A stretch of 64,000 nt of DNA from Bacteroidales bacterium (GCA_004556745.1 SFFY01000008.1:1-64000), one strand, 5' to 3'; positions 9,186-18,084 are shown, numbered from the stretch's first letter. Made by a program: numbers and translations. The notes: generated by a model from the letters alone, not told the origin.

Positions 9186-10616
9186 TTAATGCTTGTTCAC
9201 GGTTTTGAGCACGTCCTGTTTTACGGAGAACGGGAAACGCTGGCGCAGGCCTTCCACCCACTCCTTTTCCTTCTGTTCCTGATAATCGCTCGTCACCTGC
9301 GCCTTAACGTCCAGATAACTCTTGGGCTGCTTGAGCACTTTGCCGGCAACGCCCGTCTGCACATAGCCCTTCATGGGCGCGGGGGCTTCTGCCTTGGTCT
9401 TGAAGGCGTAAGCGTCCACATAACTGTTCTCGCCTGCCTTGCAGATGTAAGGTCCGGTCACGAACACGGTGACAGAGTCTTTGTTGAACTGCTCTTTGAC
9501 TGCCTTGCGCCAATCGCCGTCGATGCTTTTGTTCAAAAGTTTAGCCAGGCGCTTGGCATCTTGGACGTTCTTCACCTGATAGACAAAGCCTTTGAAGCGC
9601 GGCTCAGTCCAAGCATACTTCTTTTTATTCTGCTTGTAATATTGCTCCAAGCCTTTGGTATCTGCGGCTGCCACGTCCCACACATCGCGCTTGCTGGCTT
9701 CGTAGAGCAAGAGTCCGTCGTGGTACTCCTGCACAAGGTAGCGCAACTCGGCGTTGTCCTTCTCGTGGGCGGCGAGCACGCTGTCGAGCACGGTTTCGCG
9801 CGTGAGGCGGCCGTTTGAAGCGTCCACGAGCTTCTTGATGCGGTATTCTGCCGATGCTTCCTCGATGCCTTGACGCTTGAGTGCCTCGATGATTTCGGGG
9901 CGCAAAGAGTCGAGGGGCGCGAGGGCGTGGCGGTCGGTCATCTTAATGATGTGGTAGCCATAGGGCGAGAGCACCGGCTGCGACATTTCGCCTTTCTTGA
10001 GTGCGTAGGCAGCGGTCTCAAACTCCTTTACCAGGGCGCCGGGACCGAGTTCGGGCAACTGCCCGCCGCGTTTTGCCGTACCGGGGTCGGCGGAATAAAG
10101 CTCAGCCATTTTGGCAAAGTCAGCACCTCCGAGCAAGGCGTTGTAGATCGAGTCGGCCTTTTGCTTGGCCGCCTGCTTCTCCGCCTCGCCGGCGTTTTGC
10201 TTGAGCTGGATAAGGATGTGCGCGGGCTTGATCACGTCCATGCCGCCGAGTTGCTTCTCGGTGCGGGCGTACACGTCGGTGCAGATGGAGTCGATGAAGA
10301 ACTGATCCACCATGTACGGCGTGAGCTGCATGTCGCGGTAGGTAAGGAATTCTTTTTTGAACGATTCGAGCGTGTCGAGCTTCGCAGCCTCAGCGGCGGC
10401 GACTTTGAGTTTGTAGTTTACAAACATCGGCACGTATTCTTCAATGGTCTTTTGCTCTACCGCCCCCTCTACGTTTCCGTTTTTGTTGTAGGAATATTCA
10501 AATTCGGAGCGCGTGATGTCTTTTCCGTTGATGGTCATGAGCACGGGGTCGCCGGCGGTCTGTGCCATTGCGGGCAAGCCAAGGGCGAAAAGGAGAGCAA
10601 ACAAAGTTTTCTTCAT
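9186..10616 (-). CDS. periplasmic parvulin-type peptidylprolyl isomerase
   Basis: This 476-residue protein has a signal peptide (MKKTLFALLFALGLPAMA); the ORF runs 66 codons further upstream but that part is proline/serine-rich antisense-like sequence overlapping guaB, so the start at 10616 is preferred. One clear parvulin domain lies at about 160-260 (RGGQLPELGPGALVKEFETA and SPYGYHIIKMTDRHA). The rest is an alpha-helical chaperone shell. It probably helps fold outer-membrane or lipoprotein clients. It is second in the operon after guaB, 67 bases from it. Confidence 0.9.
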   Translation of the reverse strand: MKKTLFALLFALGLPAMAQTAGDPVLMTINGKDITRSEFEYSYNKNGNVEGAVEQKTIEEYVPMFVNYKLKVAAAEAAKLDTLESFKKEFLTYRDMQLTPYMVDQFFIDSICTDVYARTEKQLGGMDVIKPAHILIQLKQNAGEAEKQAAKQKADSIYNALLGGADFAKMAELYSADPGTAKRGGQLPELGPGALVKEFETAAYALKKGEMSQPVLSPYGYHIIKMTDRHALAPLDSLRPEIIEALKRQGIEEASAEYRIKKLVDASNGRLTRETVLDSVLAAHEKDNAELRYLVQEYHDGLLLYEASKRDVWDVAAADTKGLEQYYKQNKKKYAWTEPRFKGFVYQVKNVQDAKRLAKLLNKSIDGDWRKAVKEQFNKDSVTVFVTGPYICKAGENSYVDAYAFKTKAEAPAPMKGYVQTGVAGKVLKQPKSYLDVKAQVTSDYQEQKEKEWVEGLRQRFPFSVKQDVLKTVNKH

Positions 10617-10658
10617 GTCGGTTTTTGTGATGTTTTTATTGATAGGCAATAAGATTGG

Positions 10659-10684
10659 GCGGGCGTTTTGCAAAACGCCCCTAC
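10659..10684. repeat. family B palindrome (single copy)
   Basis: The 20-base palindrome GGGCGTTTTGCAAAACGCCC is followed by CTAC. It touches the guaB stop codon on the minus strand and is the short form of the family B doublets at 38836, 43929 and 48307. Confidence 0.8.
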
Positions 10685-12168
10685 TATTCACCCGGGCGGC
10701 TGTAGTTGGGCGCCTCGCTGGTGATGGTGATGTCGTGGGGGTGGCTTTCGAGCACGCCGGCGTTGGTGATGCGCACGAACTTGGCATTGTGGAGGTCCTC
10801 AATGGTAGCCGCACCGCAGTAGCCCATGCCGGAGCGCAGGCCGCCCACCATCTGGTAGATGACTTCCTGCACGCTGCCTTTGTAAGGCACGCGACCGGCG
10901 ATGCCCTCGGGCACGAGTTTCTTCACTTCGCTCACGCCGCCCTGGAAGTAACGGTCTTTCGAGCCATTTTCCATGGCTTCGAGCGAACCCATGCCGCGAT
11001 AAGTCTTGAACTTACGCCCGTTGAAGATGATGGTCTCGCCCGGACTTTCCTCCGTGCCGGCAATCAGCGAGCCGATCATCACGCAGTAGCCGCCGGCGGC
11101 AAGGGCTTTCACCACGTCGCCCGAATAGCGCAGGCCGCCATCGGCAATAAGGGGCACGCCCGTGCCTTTCAGTGCGCTCGCCACATCATATACGGCGGAG
11201 AGTTGCGGCACGCCCACGCCTGCCACCACGCGCGTGGTGCAGATGCTGCCCGGGCCAATGCCCACTTTCACGCAGTCGGCACCGGCTTCCACGAGCATGC
11301 GGGCTGCTTCGCCCGTGGCAACGTTGCCCACTACTATATCTACGTTGGAGAAACTTGCCTTTGCCTCTTTGAGTTTGTCGATGACAAACTTAGAGTGCCC
11401 GTGCGCCGTATCGATTACGATGGCATCTGCTCCGGCTTTCACCAAAGCGTCCATTCGCTCGAGCGTGTCGGCGGTAACGCCCACGCCGGCTGCTACGCGC
11501 AGGCGGCCTTTCTCGTCCTTGCAGGCCATAGGTTTGTCCTTGGCCTTAGTGATGTCCTTATAAGTAATCAGTCCCACGAGGCGGCCGTTCTTGTCGGTCA
11601 CGGGGAGCTTCTCGATTTTATTTTCCTGCAAAATCTGCGCGGCGGCCATGAGGTCGGTCTGCTGCGTGGTGGTCACGAGGTTGTCCTTCGTCATCACCTC
11701 ATCGATGAGTTTGTCGAGGTTGCGTTCGAAGCGGAGGTCGCGGTTGGTCACGATGCCCACGAGGTAGCCCTCGTCGGTCACTACGGGAATACCGCCGATG
11801 TGGTATTCGCTCATCAAGGCCAGCGCGTCGCGCACGGTGCTGCCCCGGCGAATGGTCACGGGGTCGTAAATCATGCCGTTTTCGGCACGCTTCACAATAG
11901 CCACCTGCCGGGCCTGTTCCTCGATGCTCATGTTCTTGTGTATCACGCCGATACCACCTTCGCGGGCAATGGCTATAGCCATTTTACCCTCGGTCACGGT
12001 GTCCATTGCGGCAGTGACAAACGGGATTTGCAACTCGATGTTGCGCGAGAACTTGGTTTTGAGGGAAACGGTACGGGGTAGAACTTCCGAGTACGCTGGT
12101 ACAAGCAGGACGTCGTCATAGGTAAGGCCGTCCATGACAATTTTGTCGGCAATAAAATCAGATATCAT
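10684..12168 (-). CDS. guaB: inosine-5'-monophosphate dehydrogenase
   Basis: This 494-residue enzyme oxidises IMP to XMP with NAD+, the committed step to GMP. The TIM barrel is split by a CBS pair at about 95-215. The catalytic loop GPGSICTTR holds the active-site Cys at about residue 310, and the flap motif is visible near 400-425 (GMGSLEAMENGSKDRYFQ). Length and motifs are normal. It heads the minus-strand operon running to mutL, with a predicted -7 element at 12194-12201. Confidence 0.98.
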   Translation of the reverse strand: MISDFIADKIVMDGLTYDDVLLVPAYSEVLPRTVSLKTKFSRNIELQIPFVTAAMDTVTEGKMAIAIAREGGIGVIHKNMSIEEQARQVAIVKRAENGMIYDPVTIRRGSTVRDALALMSEYHIGGIPVVTDEGYLVGIVTNRDLRFERNLDKLIDEVMTKDNLVTTTQQTDLMAAAQILQENKIEKLPVTDKNGRLVGLITYKDITKAKDKPMACKDEKGRLRVAAGVGVTADTLERMDALVKAGADAIVIDTAHGHSKFVIDKLKEAKASFSNVDIVVGNVATGEAARMLVEAGADCVKVGIGPGSICTTRVVAGVGVPQLSAVYDVASALKGTGVPLIADGGLRYSGDVVKALAAGGYCVMIGSLIAGTEESPGETIIFNGRKFKTYRGMGSLEAMENGSKDRYFQGGVSEVKKLVPEGIAGRVPYKGSVQEVIYQMVGGLRSGMGYCGAATIEDLHNAKFVRITNAGVLESHPHDITITSEAPNYSRPGE

Positions 12169-12503
12169 AAATGCGCATAGGTTTTATTGCGCACAAAATT
12201 ACTCATTTTTCTCGTGTTTCCTTATATGAAAATGCATTTTTTTGATTTCTCGCCGCACTTTGCTGCTTATAGACAAGGATTAAAAAGCCCGAAAAAGCAA
12301 CGCGACAGACGCGCCGCGCATCGGTTTCCGCTTTTTCCATATATGGAAGATTAAAAAATAAAGCAAATTAAACCAATATTTTTGCCATTTAAGCACAGAG
12401 AGCAACCATTTAAGTGCATACACGACGCATACTACCATATAACATACAAAATATTAAACTAAATTTGCGGTCGAAAAGGGATTTTATCATTATTGATATC
12501 GAT
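12169..12503. promoter_or_regulatory. divergent promoter region guaB / LytTR regulator
   Basis: This AT-rich gap serves two divergent genes. On the minus strand TAATTTTG (plus-strand 12194-12201) fits a -7 element about 25 bases before guaB. On the plus strand TAAATTTG (12460-12467) fits a -7 element about 37 bases before the regulator start. Neither has a convincing TTTG -33 box. The middle (12240-12420) shows no repeat element. Confidence 0.5.
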
Positions 12504-13292
12504 ATGAGAAAAGAGAACCTGCCTGCGAATATGCCGCAAACGCGCCTCACCGTCTTTGTCGTGGACGACGAGGCCGGGCCGCGCGAGGCACTCGTGGCCG
12601 ACTTGAAGAAGCATCCCTGTATCGGCGAGGTATTTGCCTTCTCCAATTACAGCGACGCCACGCTGCCACTACTCGAGCAACAGCCCGACGTGCTGTTTCT
12701 CGACGTTGAGGTACCGGGGCGCACGGGACTGGAATTTATCGACTCTTTGCAAGGCAACCTTTCCTTTTCTTTCCGCGTAGTCTTCTATACGGGTTTCAGC
12801 CATTACATGCTCGATGCCATCCGCCGCTCGGCTTTCGACTATCTGCTCAAACCGTATAAGGAAAAAGAGCTCGAAGAAATCATCGAACGCCTCGTTATGG
12901 CGCACGCCGCACCGGGCATCGGCACGAACAGCGCAGACCACCGCCACGGCGCACCGCGCAAGATTGCCGTACAGGCCATCAGCGAGTTGCTCCTGCTCAC
13001 CGTGGACGAGATACTTTATACAGAATACCACAAAACGGCGCGCAACTGGCGGCTTATCCTCACCAACGGCAGCGAGCACCAACTGCGCAAGGGCACATCG
13101 GCAGAAGATATACTCAAACTGCACCCTGCCCTCGTGCGCGTCAGCAGCAGTTGCATTGTAAATCTCAATTATCTCTCGGCCGTGGAAAACAGCACGCAAC
13201 GCTGCCGTCTCTGCGCCCCGTTCGATAATCAGGAGATATATGCCAGCCGCAGGTATTTCAGCAAATTGAAAGAAAAATTCGAGATGCTCTGA
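12504..13292 (+). CDS. LytTR-family response regulator
   Basis: This 262-residue two-domain regulator has an N-terminal receiver with VFVVDDE (acid pair), LFLDVEVPG (phospho-acceptor Asp at about 67), FYTGF and LKPYK (conserved Lys). A LytTR DNA-binding domain occupies about 155-262. The start at 12504 is chosen because it lies just after a -7-like element and because the upstream extension lacks domain sequence. No histidine kinase is next to it, so it is an orphan here; in Bacteroidetes such regulators usually pair with a His-kinase of the YehU type. It probably controls nearby or distant promoters; targets are not visible. Confidence 0.93.
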   Translation: MRKENLPANMPQTRLTVFVVDDEAGPREALVADLKKHPCIGEVFAFSNYSDATLPLLEQQPDVLFLDVEVPGRTGLEFIDSLQGNLSFSFRVVFYTGFSHYMLDAIRRSAFDYLLKPYKEKELEEIIERLVMAHAAPGIGTNSADHRHGAPRKIAVQAISELLLLTVDEILYTEYHKTARNWRLILTNGSEHQLRKGTSAEDILKLHPALVRVSSSCIVNLNYLSAVENSTQRCRLCAPFDNQEIYASRRYFSKLKEKFEML

Positions 13293-13308
13293 CCGGGAGC
13301 ATCTCGAA
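13278..13308 (+). terminator. perfect 12-bp hairpin at the regulator stop codon
   Basis: TTCGAGATGCTC pairs with GAGCATCTCGAA around a 7-base loop containing the TGA stop. There is no U-run, so it may be a stability hairpin or a Rho-assisted terminator. Confidence 0.55.
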
Positions 13309-13470
13309 CGTAACCTCTACACAGAACTTTCGTGGGAAGAAGCGTTTTCCCCTTTTTTCGGTCCGGGACGATTGCACATGACCATCCTTTTCAAGTTCCG
13401 ATTATCTTGGTGCAATCTCCCGGGCTATTTTTATGTTATTATCAGCATTGATAAAACAAACATCATTTAC

Positions 13471-13525
13471 AAGGTCTCACGAGTAGGGGCAAGGAGGCAA
13501 TTATTCTCCCTACTCGCGAGACCTT
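13471..13525. repeat. family B related inverted repeat
   Basis: AAGGTCTCACGAGTAGGG pairs with CCCTACTCGCGAGACCTT around about 19 bases. These are the outer ends of the full family B doublet at 48307-48416, but the inner GGGCGTTTTGC palindromes have been lost. The rest of the 13309-13581 gap shows nothing else I can name. Confidence 0.7.
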
Positions 13526-13581
13526 GGTACAAATCCATTCAACCGTCAGACAACAACGGCTTTGCCCCGCCTCAAACGCCC

Positions 13582-14094
13582 TTATTCATCTTCGACATCT
13601 AAGAACAGCGGCGTTTGCGTTTCGGCAATGATGCGCTTTTGGAATTTCTTGACCAGTTGCTTCATATAATCAAGGTCGTCCACCTTGTCCTCGCTCGTGT
13701 TGGGCGGCGTGGGGATGGTGCAGAGGCGGAGCATGCGCACGGTCTGCGCATTGACGTTCACGTAGAGGAAGTTAACGTCGGGCTCTTCTATTTCCGTGCC
13801 TTTGGCAAAGAGACTGTCGCGCCGCAACACCGTGACGCGCTGCGTCTTGGGGTTGTAAACGCCCTCGCGGGTGAAGAAAGCGTAGCCTAAGCTTTGGAAA
13901 ATGGCCGACATCTCCGCGAAGTCTGTGTGCAAGCCGAAGAGACGCTTCATCAGGCGTGCGGTAGTGGTCGACACATGGTGCAGTTCGTTCGCCATGTTGC
14001 GGTGATATTTCGGCACCTTCGGCAGAAACGTCTGCACAAACTTTTTCAATATGTATGTGCGCTGCTCGTCGGTATAAATCTCCTTTTTCTTCAT
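13582..14094 (-). CDS. conserved-looking hypothetical protein
   Basis: This 170-residue soluble protein has no signal peptide and no domain I recognise. The start is placed at MKKKEIYTDEQ because the 88-codon upstream extension translates the 21-bp repeat array and has no protein character. The N-terminal half is helical and basic (LKKFVQTFLPKVPKYHRNM); the C-terminal half is acidic and ends DVEDE. It stands alone: the LytTR regulator is on the other strand and a 1 kb repeat region lies upstream. An AT-only motif (14101-14112) sits 6 bases before the start. Confidence 0.7.
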   Translation of the reverse strand: MKKKEIYTDEQRTYILKKFVQTFLPKVPKYHRNMANELHHVSTTTARLMKRLFGLHTDFAEMSAIFQSLGYAFFTREGVYNPKTQRVTVLRRDSLFAKGTEIEEPDVNFLYVNVNAQTVRMLRLCTIPTPPNTSEDKVDDLDYMKQLVKKFQKRIIAETQTPLFLDVEDE

Positions 14095-14309
14095 GACACC
14101 ATATATATTATAATGACAGCAATGCCGCTGCAAATATAGGCATAAGCCCCGAAATATCTGCTTCCCCACCTGCAAAAAGATGGCTCCGCCGTAGCCCGTA
14201 CCACTGTCAGCGCAAATCGCTACTCTTTCCTCCGAGCAGTTTTTTATTTTCTCCGTGATATTTTCCCTTTCTCCTTGAAATTTTTTCCTGCCATATAAGA
14301 AAGTTTTTG

Positions 14310-14393
14310 TTACAAAGTTTGTAACATGTATTACAAAGTTTGTAACATGTGTTAGCAAGTTTGTAACGGCCGTTACAAAGTTTGTAACAAACT
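14310..14393. repeat. family E array: four 21-bp units
   Basis: Four head-to-tail units of 21 bp each carry TTACAAAGTTTGTAA, a near-palindrome (the third unit has one change). Flanks on both sides carry A-rich, TATC-containing stretches with CTCCGTGATATTTTC and AAACTATCAAGGAG. The array is the reverse orientation of the 55140 array, which also has exactly four units. Confidence 0.85.
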
Positions 14394-14513
14394 TTGTCTG
14401 CGCAGATAGTAAAAAATGCCTTGCTGAAAGGGAAAACTATCAAGGAGAAAGGAAAAAATTGCTCGGGGATAATCCGTTGGTTGAATAAGGACGCAACTTG
14501 ATTATAGTATTAA

Positions 14514-14735
14514 CTGCCTGGAAGGCAGTACGGAGCGTAGCGACGATAACCGGGCACGAAGTGTTCGGATAGGCGGAGCGAGGACGACGTGCCTGGAAGG
14601 CACTACGCCACAGGACAGGCATTTTCAGCATTGCCACAGGCGTACTGCCTTCCAGGCAGATCTTTCACATTCGCATTTACCGAGCACTTCGTGCCCGGTT
14701 ATCGTCGCTTCGCTCCGTAGTGCCTTCCAGGCACT
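14514..14735. repeat. family C double-hairpin element, copy 1
   Basis: Two ~105-bp halves are inverted copies of each other. The outer arms run CTGCCTGGAAGGCAGTAC, then GGAGCGTAGCGACGATAACC and GGGCACGAAGTG; the right half repeats these in reverse complement. An inner pair carries GCCTGGAAGGCACTACGCC. There is no ORF. Similar copies lie at 27960, 34370 and 55331-55771. Confidence 0.85.
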
Positions 14736-14742
14736 TCACGTC

Positions 14743-14908
14743 CACTTTTTCTGTTTTTTGCTTGCGGCATTTGAAGCGGTCGGAAACCGACCGCAGCCGT
14801 AGGGATTAAGGGCAAGCGTGAGCCGATTAGGCTCACAGGCTTGGCGTTAAGACCGGCGGCGTGCCCTTGGGCTTCAAACGGAGCAAGCGGTTTTTATGGT
14901 TTTTGTCT
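14743..14908. repeat. family D element, GAAGC-stem type, single
   Basis: The element starts with CACTTTTTCTGTTTTTTGCTTG and ends with GCAAGCGGTTTTTATGG. Its outer stem is GCTTGC..TTTGAAGC paired with GCTTCAAAC..GCAAGC. Inside is a GGTCGG/CCGACC hairpin. It directly abuts family C copy 1. Paired versions occur at 36932-37318 and 58131-58537. The remainder of the gap (14909-15043) shows no further repeat. Confidence 0.8.
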
Positions 14909-15043
14909 TAATCCAACGATTAATGCAGCCAACTAATTATATATTGTATGCAGGCGCGCGCCGATTGCCTGCCGTTGCGCCGAAAGTTTCTCCCGCCGAC
15001 CTGACATTTCAACCTTATCTTATAAGAAAATCACGGCTTTTAT

Positions 15044-15074
15044 TTTGCCCATCGGGCGGCAAAGCGTAACTTTG
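15044..15074 (+). promoter_or_regulatory. predicted nusB promoter
   Basis: TTTG at 15044-15047 and TAACTTTG at 15067-15074 are separated by 19 bases, an exact match to the Bacteroidetes primary promoter. Transcription would begin about 15081, leaving a ~30-base leader before nusB. Confidence 0.85.
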
Positions 15075-15109
15075 CACCGCTTATCTTCTATGAAAGTTTA
15101 TAAAACAGT

Positions 15110-16045
15110 ATGATAAACAGAGAAATGATCAGGCTGAAAGTGGTTCAGCTGACTTATTCGTTCTATCAAAACGAGGGTAAATCTTTGGACGTTGCTGAAA
15201 AGGAACTTAATTTCAGCATGAGCAAGGCTTACGAATTGTATCTCTATCTCCTGAGCCTGCTCGTGGAAATCCAAAAGTATGCCGCGCGGCGCAACGAGCA
15301 GCGCCTCGCGAGAGAACAGCGCAGCGGCGCAGTCTCAAACAGTACTACCGACCAGATACTGGCCAGCAACAAGTTGCTCCAACTGCTGCGCTGCAACAAA
15401 GCACTCAACGAATACATAGAAAATCAGAAGGCTGCCTGGGACGAGGAGGAAAATCTCGTGAAACGCCTCTACTCCGACTTTATCGACAGCGACATCTTCG
15501 GGCTCTATGTGGACAAGGCCGATTACTCCTTCGCCGCCGACCGCGAACTGATCCGCAAGTTCTATAAAACGTATGTCTGCGACAATGAGGACATCGACTC
15601 CATGCTCGAAGACCACAGCCTCTATTGGAACGACGACAAGGAAATCATCGACTCGTTCGTGCTGAAAACCATCAAGCGCTTCACGGAAGAGAGCAACGAC
15701 GAGATGCCCCTGCTGCCCGATTTCAGTTCGGAGGACGACCGCCGCTTTGCGCAGGACCTCTTCCACGCCACGCTTACGCGCGACACCGAGCTGCGCGGCT
15801 TCATTCGCGACAACACGCGCAACTGGGAGTTCAACCGCCTCGCCGTGATGGACGTCATCATCATGCAAATCGCCCTCGCCGAGATACTCACCTTCCCCAC
15901 CATTCCCCTGAGCGTCACGTTCAACGAATATCTCGACATCGCCAAGGTGTACAGCACGCCCAAAAGCGCCTCTTACATCAACGGCATGCTCGACGGCATC
16001 GTGAAGAACCTCCACGAGCAGGGCATCGTGAACAAAACGAGATAA
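15110..16045 (+). CDS. nusB: transcription antitermination factor NusB
   Basis: This 311-residue protein is about twice the size of E. coli NusB. The C-terminal ~130 residues form the NusB fold, with DTELRGFIRDNTRNWEFNRL and LAVMDVIIMQIALAEIL, and end with the usual SASYINGMLDGIV region. The N-terminal half is a helical extension common in Bacteroidetes. NusB joins NusE/S10 on boxA RNA to support rRNA transcription. It heads a plus-strand run nusB-yajC-ybbR-coaE-DUF5606 with short gaps. Confidence 0.95.
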   Translation: MINREMIRLKVVQLTYSFYQNEGKSLDVAEKELNFSMSKAYELYLYLLSLLVEIQKYAARRNEQRLAREQRSGAVSNSTTDQILASNKLLQLLRCNKALNEYIENQKAAWDEEENLVKRLYSDFIDSDIFGLYVDKADYSFAADRELIRKFYKTYVCDNEDIDSMLEDHSLYWNDDKEIIDSFVLKTIKRFTEESNDEMPLLPDFSSEDDRRFAQDLFHATLTRDTELRGFIRDNTRNWEFNRLAVMDVIIMQIALAEILTFPTIPLSVTFNEYLDIAKVYSTPKSASYINGMLDGIVKNLHEQGIVNKTR

Positions 16046-16103
16046 TATTATTCACTAATCAATAATCGGGCGCAGCCTTTGCGCCCAAACATTCCCCAAG
16101 ACC

Positions 16104-16409
16104 ATGACTCTTTATTTATTGCAAGCCCAAGCACAGGGCGGTAGCGGCATGTCCATGATCCTTATGATGGTAGCCCTCTTCGCCATCATGTATTTCTTCA
16201 TGATCCGTCCGCAAAACAAGAAGCAGAAGGAAATCGAGAAGTTCCGCTCGGCACTGTCCGTAGGTCAGGACGTTGTGACCATCGGCGGCATCTACGGCAC
16301 GGTGCGCAGTATCGACGAGGCCGAAAACACCGTGACGCTCGAAGTGGCCACGGGCGTTAAGATGAAGTTCGCCAAGAGCGCCATCAATCCTTTGGCCGAG
16401 AAGAAATAA
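16104..16409 (+). CDS. yajC: preprotein translocase subunit YajC
   Basis: This 101-residue single-pass membrane protein has its membrane helix at about 17-33 and the family motif FMIRPQNKKQKE directly after it. VGQDVVTIGGIYGTV follows in the cytoplasmic domain. It is an accessory of the SecDF-YajC complex. The gap to nusB is 58 bases. Confidence 0.96.
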   Translation: MTLYLLQAQAQGGSGMSMILMMVALFAIMYFFMIRPQNKKQKEIEKFRSALSVGQDVVTIGGIYGTVRSIDEAENTVTLEVATGVKMKFAKSAINPLAEKK

Positions 16410-16443
16410 CCTCTGCCGTCGGCCCTCGCGCCGCCACGAAACG

Positions 16444-17448
16444 ATGACCGGTTTTACCGACATAAAACGGACAATCAAGGTTTGCTTTTCCCGAATGTGG
16501 GACAAGCAGGCTTTGATTTTTCTGTTTTTTCTCTGTCTCTCCACCGTCTTCTGGTTTTTTCAGGCCCTCAATGAGAGTTACGAGCGCGAGTTTGCCATTC
16601 CTGTGGAACTGCGCGGCGTGCCTAAGGGCGTGGTGGTGACGACAGATTTGCCCGAGGCGGTGCATGTGACGCTCGCCGACCGAGGCATCGTGCTCCTTGA
16701 CTATGCCTACGGCAAGGATTTCACGCCCATTTACATCGACTTCGCCACCAACGCCAACGCCACCGGGCACGTGGTTATCCCCGTGTCGGACGTGCTGAAG
16801 CAAATCTCGTCGCAACTCTCTCAGGGCACGCGCCTTGTGGCGGCGAAGCCCGACAACCTCGAATTTTACTACAACTACGGCCTGTGCCGCAAGGTGCCCG
16901 TGCGGCTGCAAGGCGTGTACCGCCCCGACGAGACGCACTCGCTGACCGACATTCGCCTCAAGCCCGACAGTGTGCTGGTCTATGCCTCGCGCACCCTGCT
17001 CGACACCATCACGGCAGCGTACGTGCACCCGCTGAACCTTAGCGGCCTGACCGACACGGTGGTGCAGAAAGCACCGTTCGACCACGTGCGCGGCGCGAAG
17101 TTCGTGCCCGCCGAGACGGAGGTGATGCTCTGTGTGGACAGACTGGTAGAGAAGACGGTGCAAGTGCCCGTGCGACAGGCCAACTTCCCCGCCACGAAGC
17201 AACTCCGCACGTTCCCCACGCAAGTAAGCGTGACGTTCCAAGTGAGCATGGGCATGTACCGCAGCATCACCGCCGCCAACTTCACCATCTCTTTGGAATA
17301 CGAAGACCTCGTGGCGAGCAAGTCCACCTCGTGCCGCCTCGCGCTGAAATCCATTCCGCCCGGCGTGTCGCATGTGCGCATTCAGCCCGAGAGCGTGGAG
17401 TATATCATTGAGGAAGTGCCCGAGGGCGATTTCTCGGAAACCAACTGA
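16444..17448 (+). CDS. YbbR-domain membrane protein (CdaR-like)
   Basis: This 334-residue protein has one N-terminal membrane helix (about 22-40, ALIFLFFLCLSTVFWFF) and an extracytoplasmic part built of YbbR-like repeats. In Firmicutes the YbbR protein CdaR binds and controls the diadenylate cyclase CdaA. Here it sits with yajC and coaE, while cdaA is 34 kb away at 50638. Its stop is 3 bases before the coaE start. Confidence 0.85.
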   Translation: MTGFTDIKRTIKVCFSRMWDKQALIFLFFLCLSTVFWFFQALNESYEREFAIPVELRGVPKGVVVTTDLPEAVHVTLADRGIVLLDYAYGKDFTPIYIDFATNANATGHVVIPVSDVLKQISSQLSQGTRLVAAKPDNLEFYYNYGLCRKVPVRLQGVYRPDETHSLTDIRLKPDSVLVYASRTLLDTITAAYVHPLNLSGLTDTVVQKAPFDHVRGAKFVPAETEVMLCVDRLVEKTVQVPVRQANFPATKQLRTFPTQVSVTFQVSMGMYRSITAANFTISLEYEDLVASKSTSCRLALKSIPPGVSHVRIQPESVEYIIEEVPEGDFSETN

Positions 17449-17451
17449 TCC

Positions 17452-18051
17452 ATGCCCCAGAAGCGGATAAAGATAGGCGTGACGGGCGGCATAGGCAGCG
17501 GCAAGAGCCACGTGTGCCGGCTGTTGGAGGAAATGGGCTATCCCGTGTTCTACTGCGACGACGAAGCCAAGCGCATCATTCGCGGCGACGCGGAAGTGAA
17601 GGCCGCCCTGCGGAAAATTGTCGGCGAGGAGGTCTATGCGCCCGACGGCACGCTGGTGAAACCCGTGCTTGGCGCGCATCTCTGCAAGGGTCGCGAGGCT
17701 GCTGCGCAGGTAGATGCCGTGGTGCACCCGAGGGTGGCGCAGGCGTTTGAGGCATTTGCCGAAGCCCATGGCGGCGCGGTGTTTATGGAATGCGCCCTGC
17801 TTTTTGAGGCCCGTTTCGACCGTTTCGTGGATTGCAGCCTGCTGGTCAGCGCCCCCTTTGACGTGCGTTTGCAGCGCGTGATGCGGCGCGACGGCATCAG
17901 CGAGGCGTGCGCCCTGAAATGGATCGGGCTGCAAATGCCCGAAGAAGAAAAAGCGCGGCGTGCCGACTATGTGTTGCCCAACGCGGGCGGCGAGAACACG
18001 CGGCAGTTGCTTGAAGAATTTTTGGAGAAAGTAACAACGGTCAGAAAATGA
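17452..18051 (+). CDS. coaE: dephospho-CoA kinase
   Basis: This 199-residue P-loop kinase adds the 3'-phosphate that completes coenzyme A. It carries Walker A GGIGSGKS at about 11-18, YCDDEAKR after it (substrate-binding Asp), the VHPRV motif, and the ECALLFEARFD stretch. It starts 3 bases after the ybbR stop, so it is probably translationally coupled. Confidence 0.96.
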   Translation: MPQKRIKIGVTGGIGSGKSHVCRLLEEMGYPVFYCDDEAKRIIRGDAEVKAALRKIVGEEVYAPDGTLVKPVLGAHLCKGREAAAQVDAVVHPRVAQAFEAFAEAHGGAVFMECALLFEARFDRFVDCSLLVSAPFDVRLQRVMRRDGISEACALKWIGLQMPEEEKARRADYVLPNAGGENTRQLLEEFLEKVTTVRK

Positions 18052-18058
18052 CGTAATG

Positions 18059-18084
18059 CGGGCGTTTTGCCCAACGCCCCTACT
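18059..18084. repeat. family B palindrome, decayed
   Basis: GGGCGTTTTG and CAACGCCCCTAC flank a changed centre (CC for the usual CA). It lies 8 bases after the coaE stop and before DUF5606. Confidence 0.65.

Noticed and set aside
10617..10814. 66-codon N-terminal extension of the parvulin protein
   Set aside because: It overlaps guaB, lacks protein character and precedes a perfect signal peptide at the internal Met.
14310..14393. CRISPR array
   Set aside because: Units are contiguous 21-mers with no spacers, and no cas genes are in the window.
14207..14443. Minus-strand frame with a repeated CYKLCN-type peptide
   Set aside because: It is simply the translation of the 21-bp array; no start context or coding bias.
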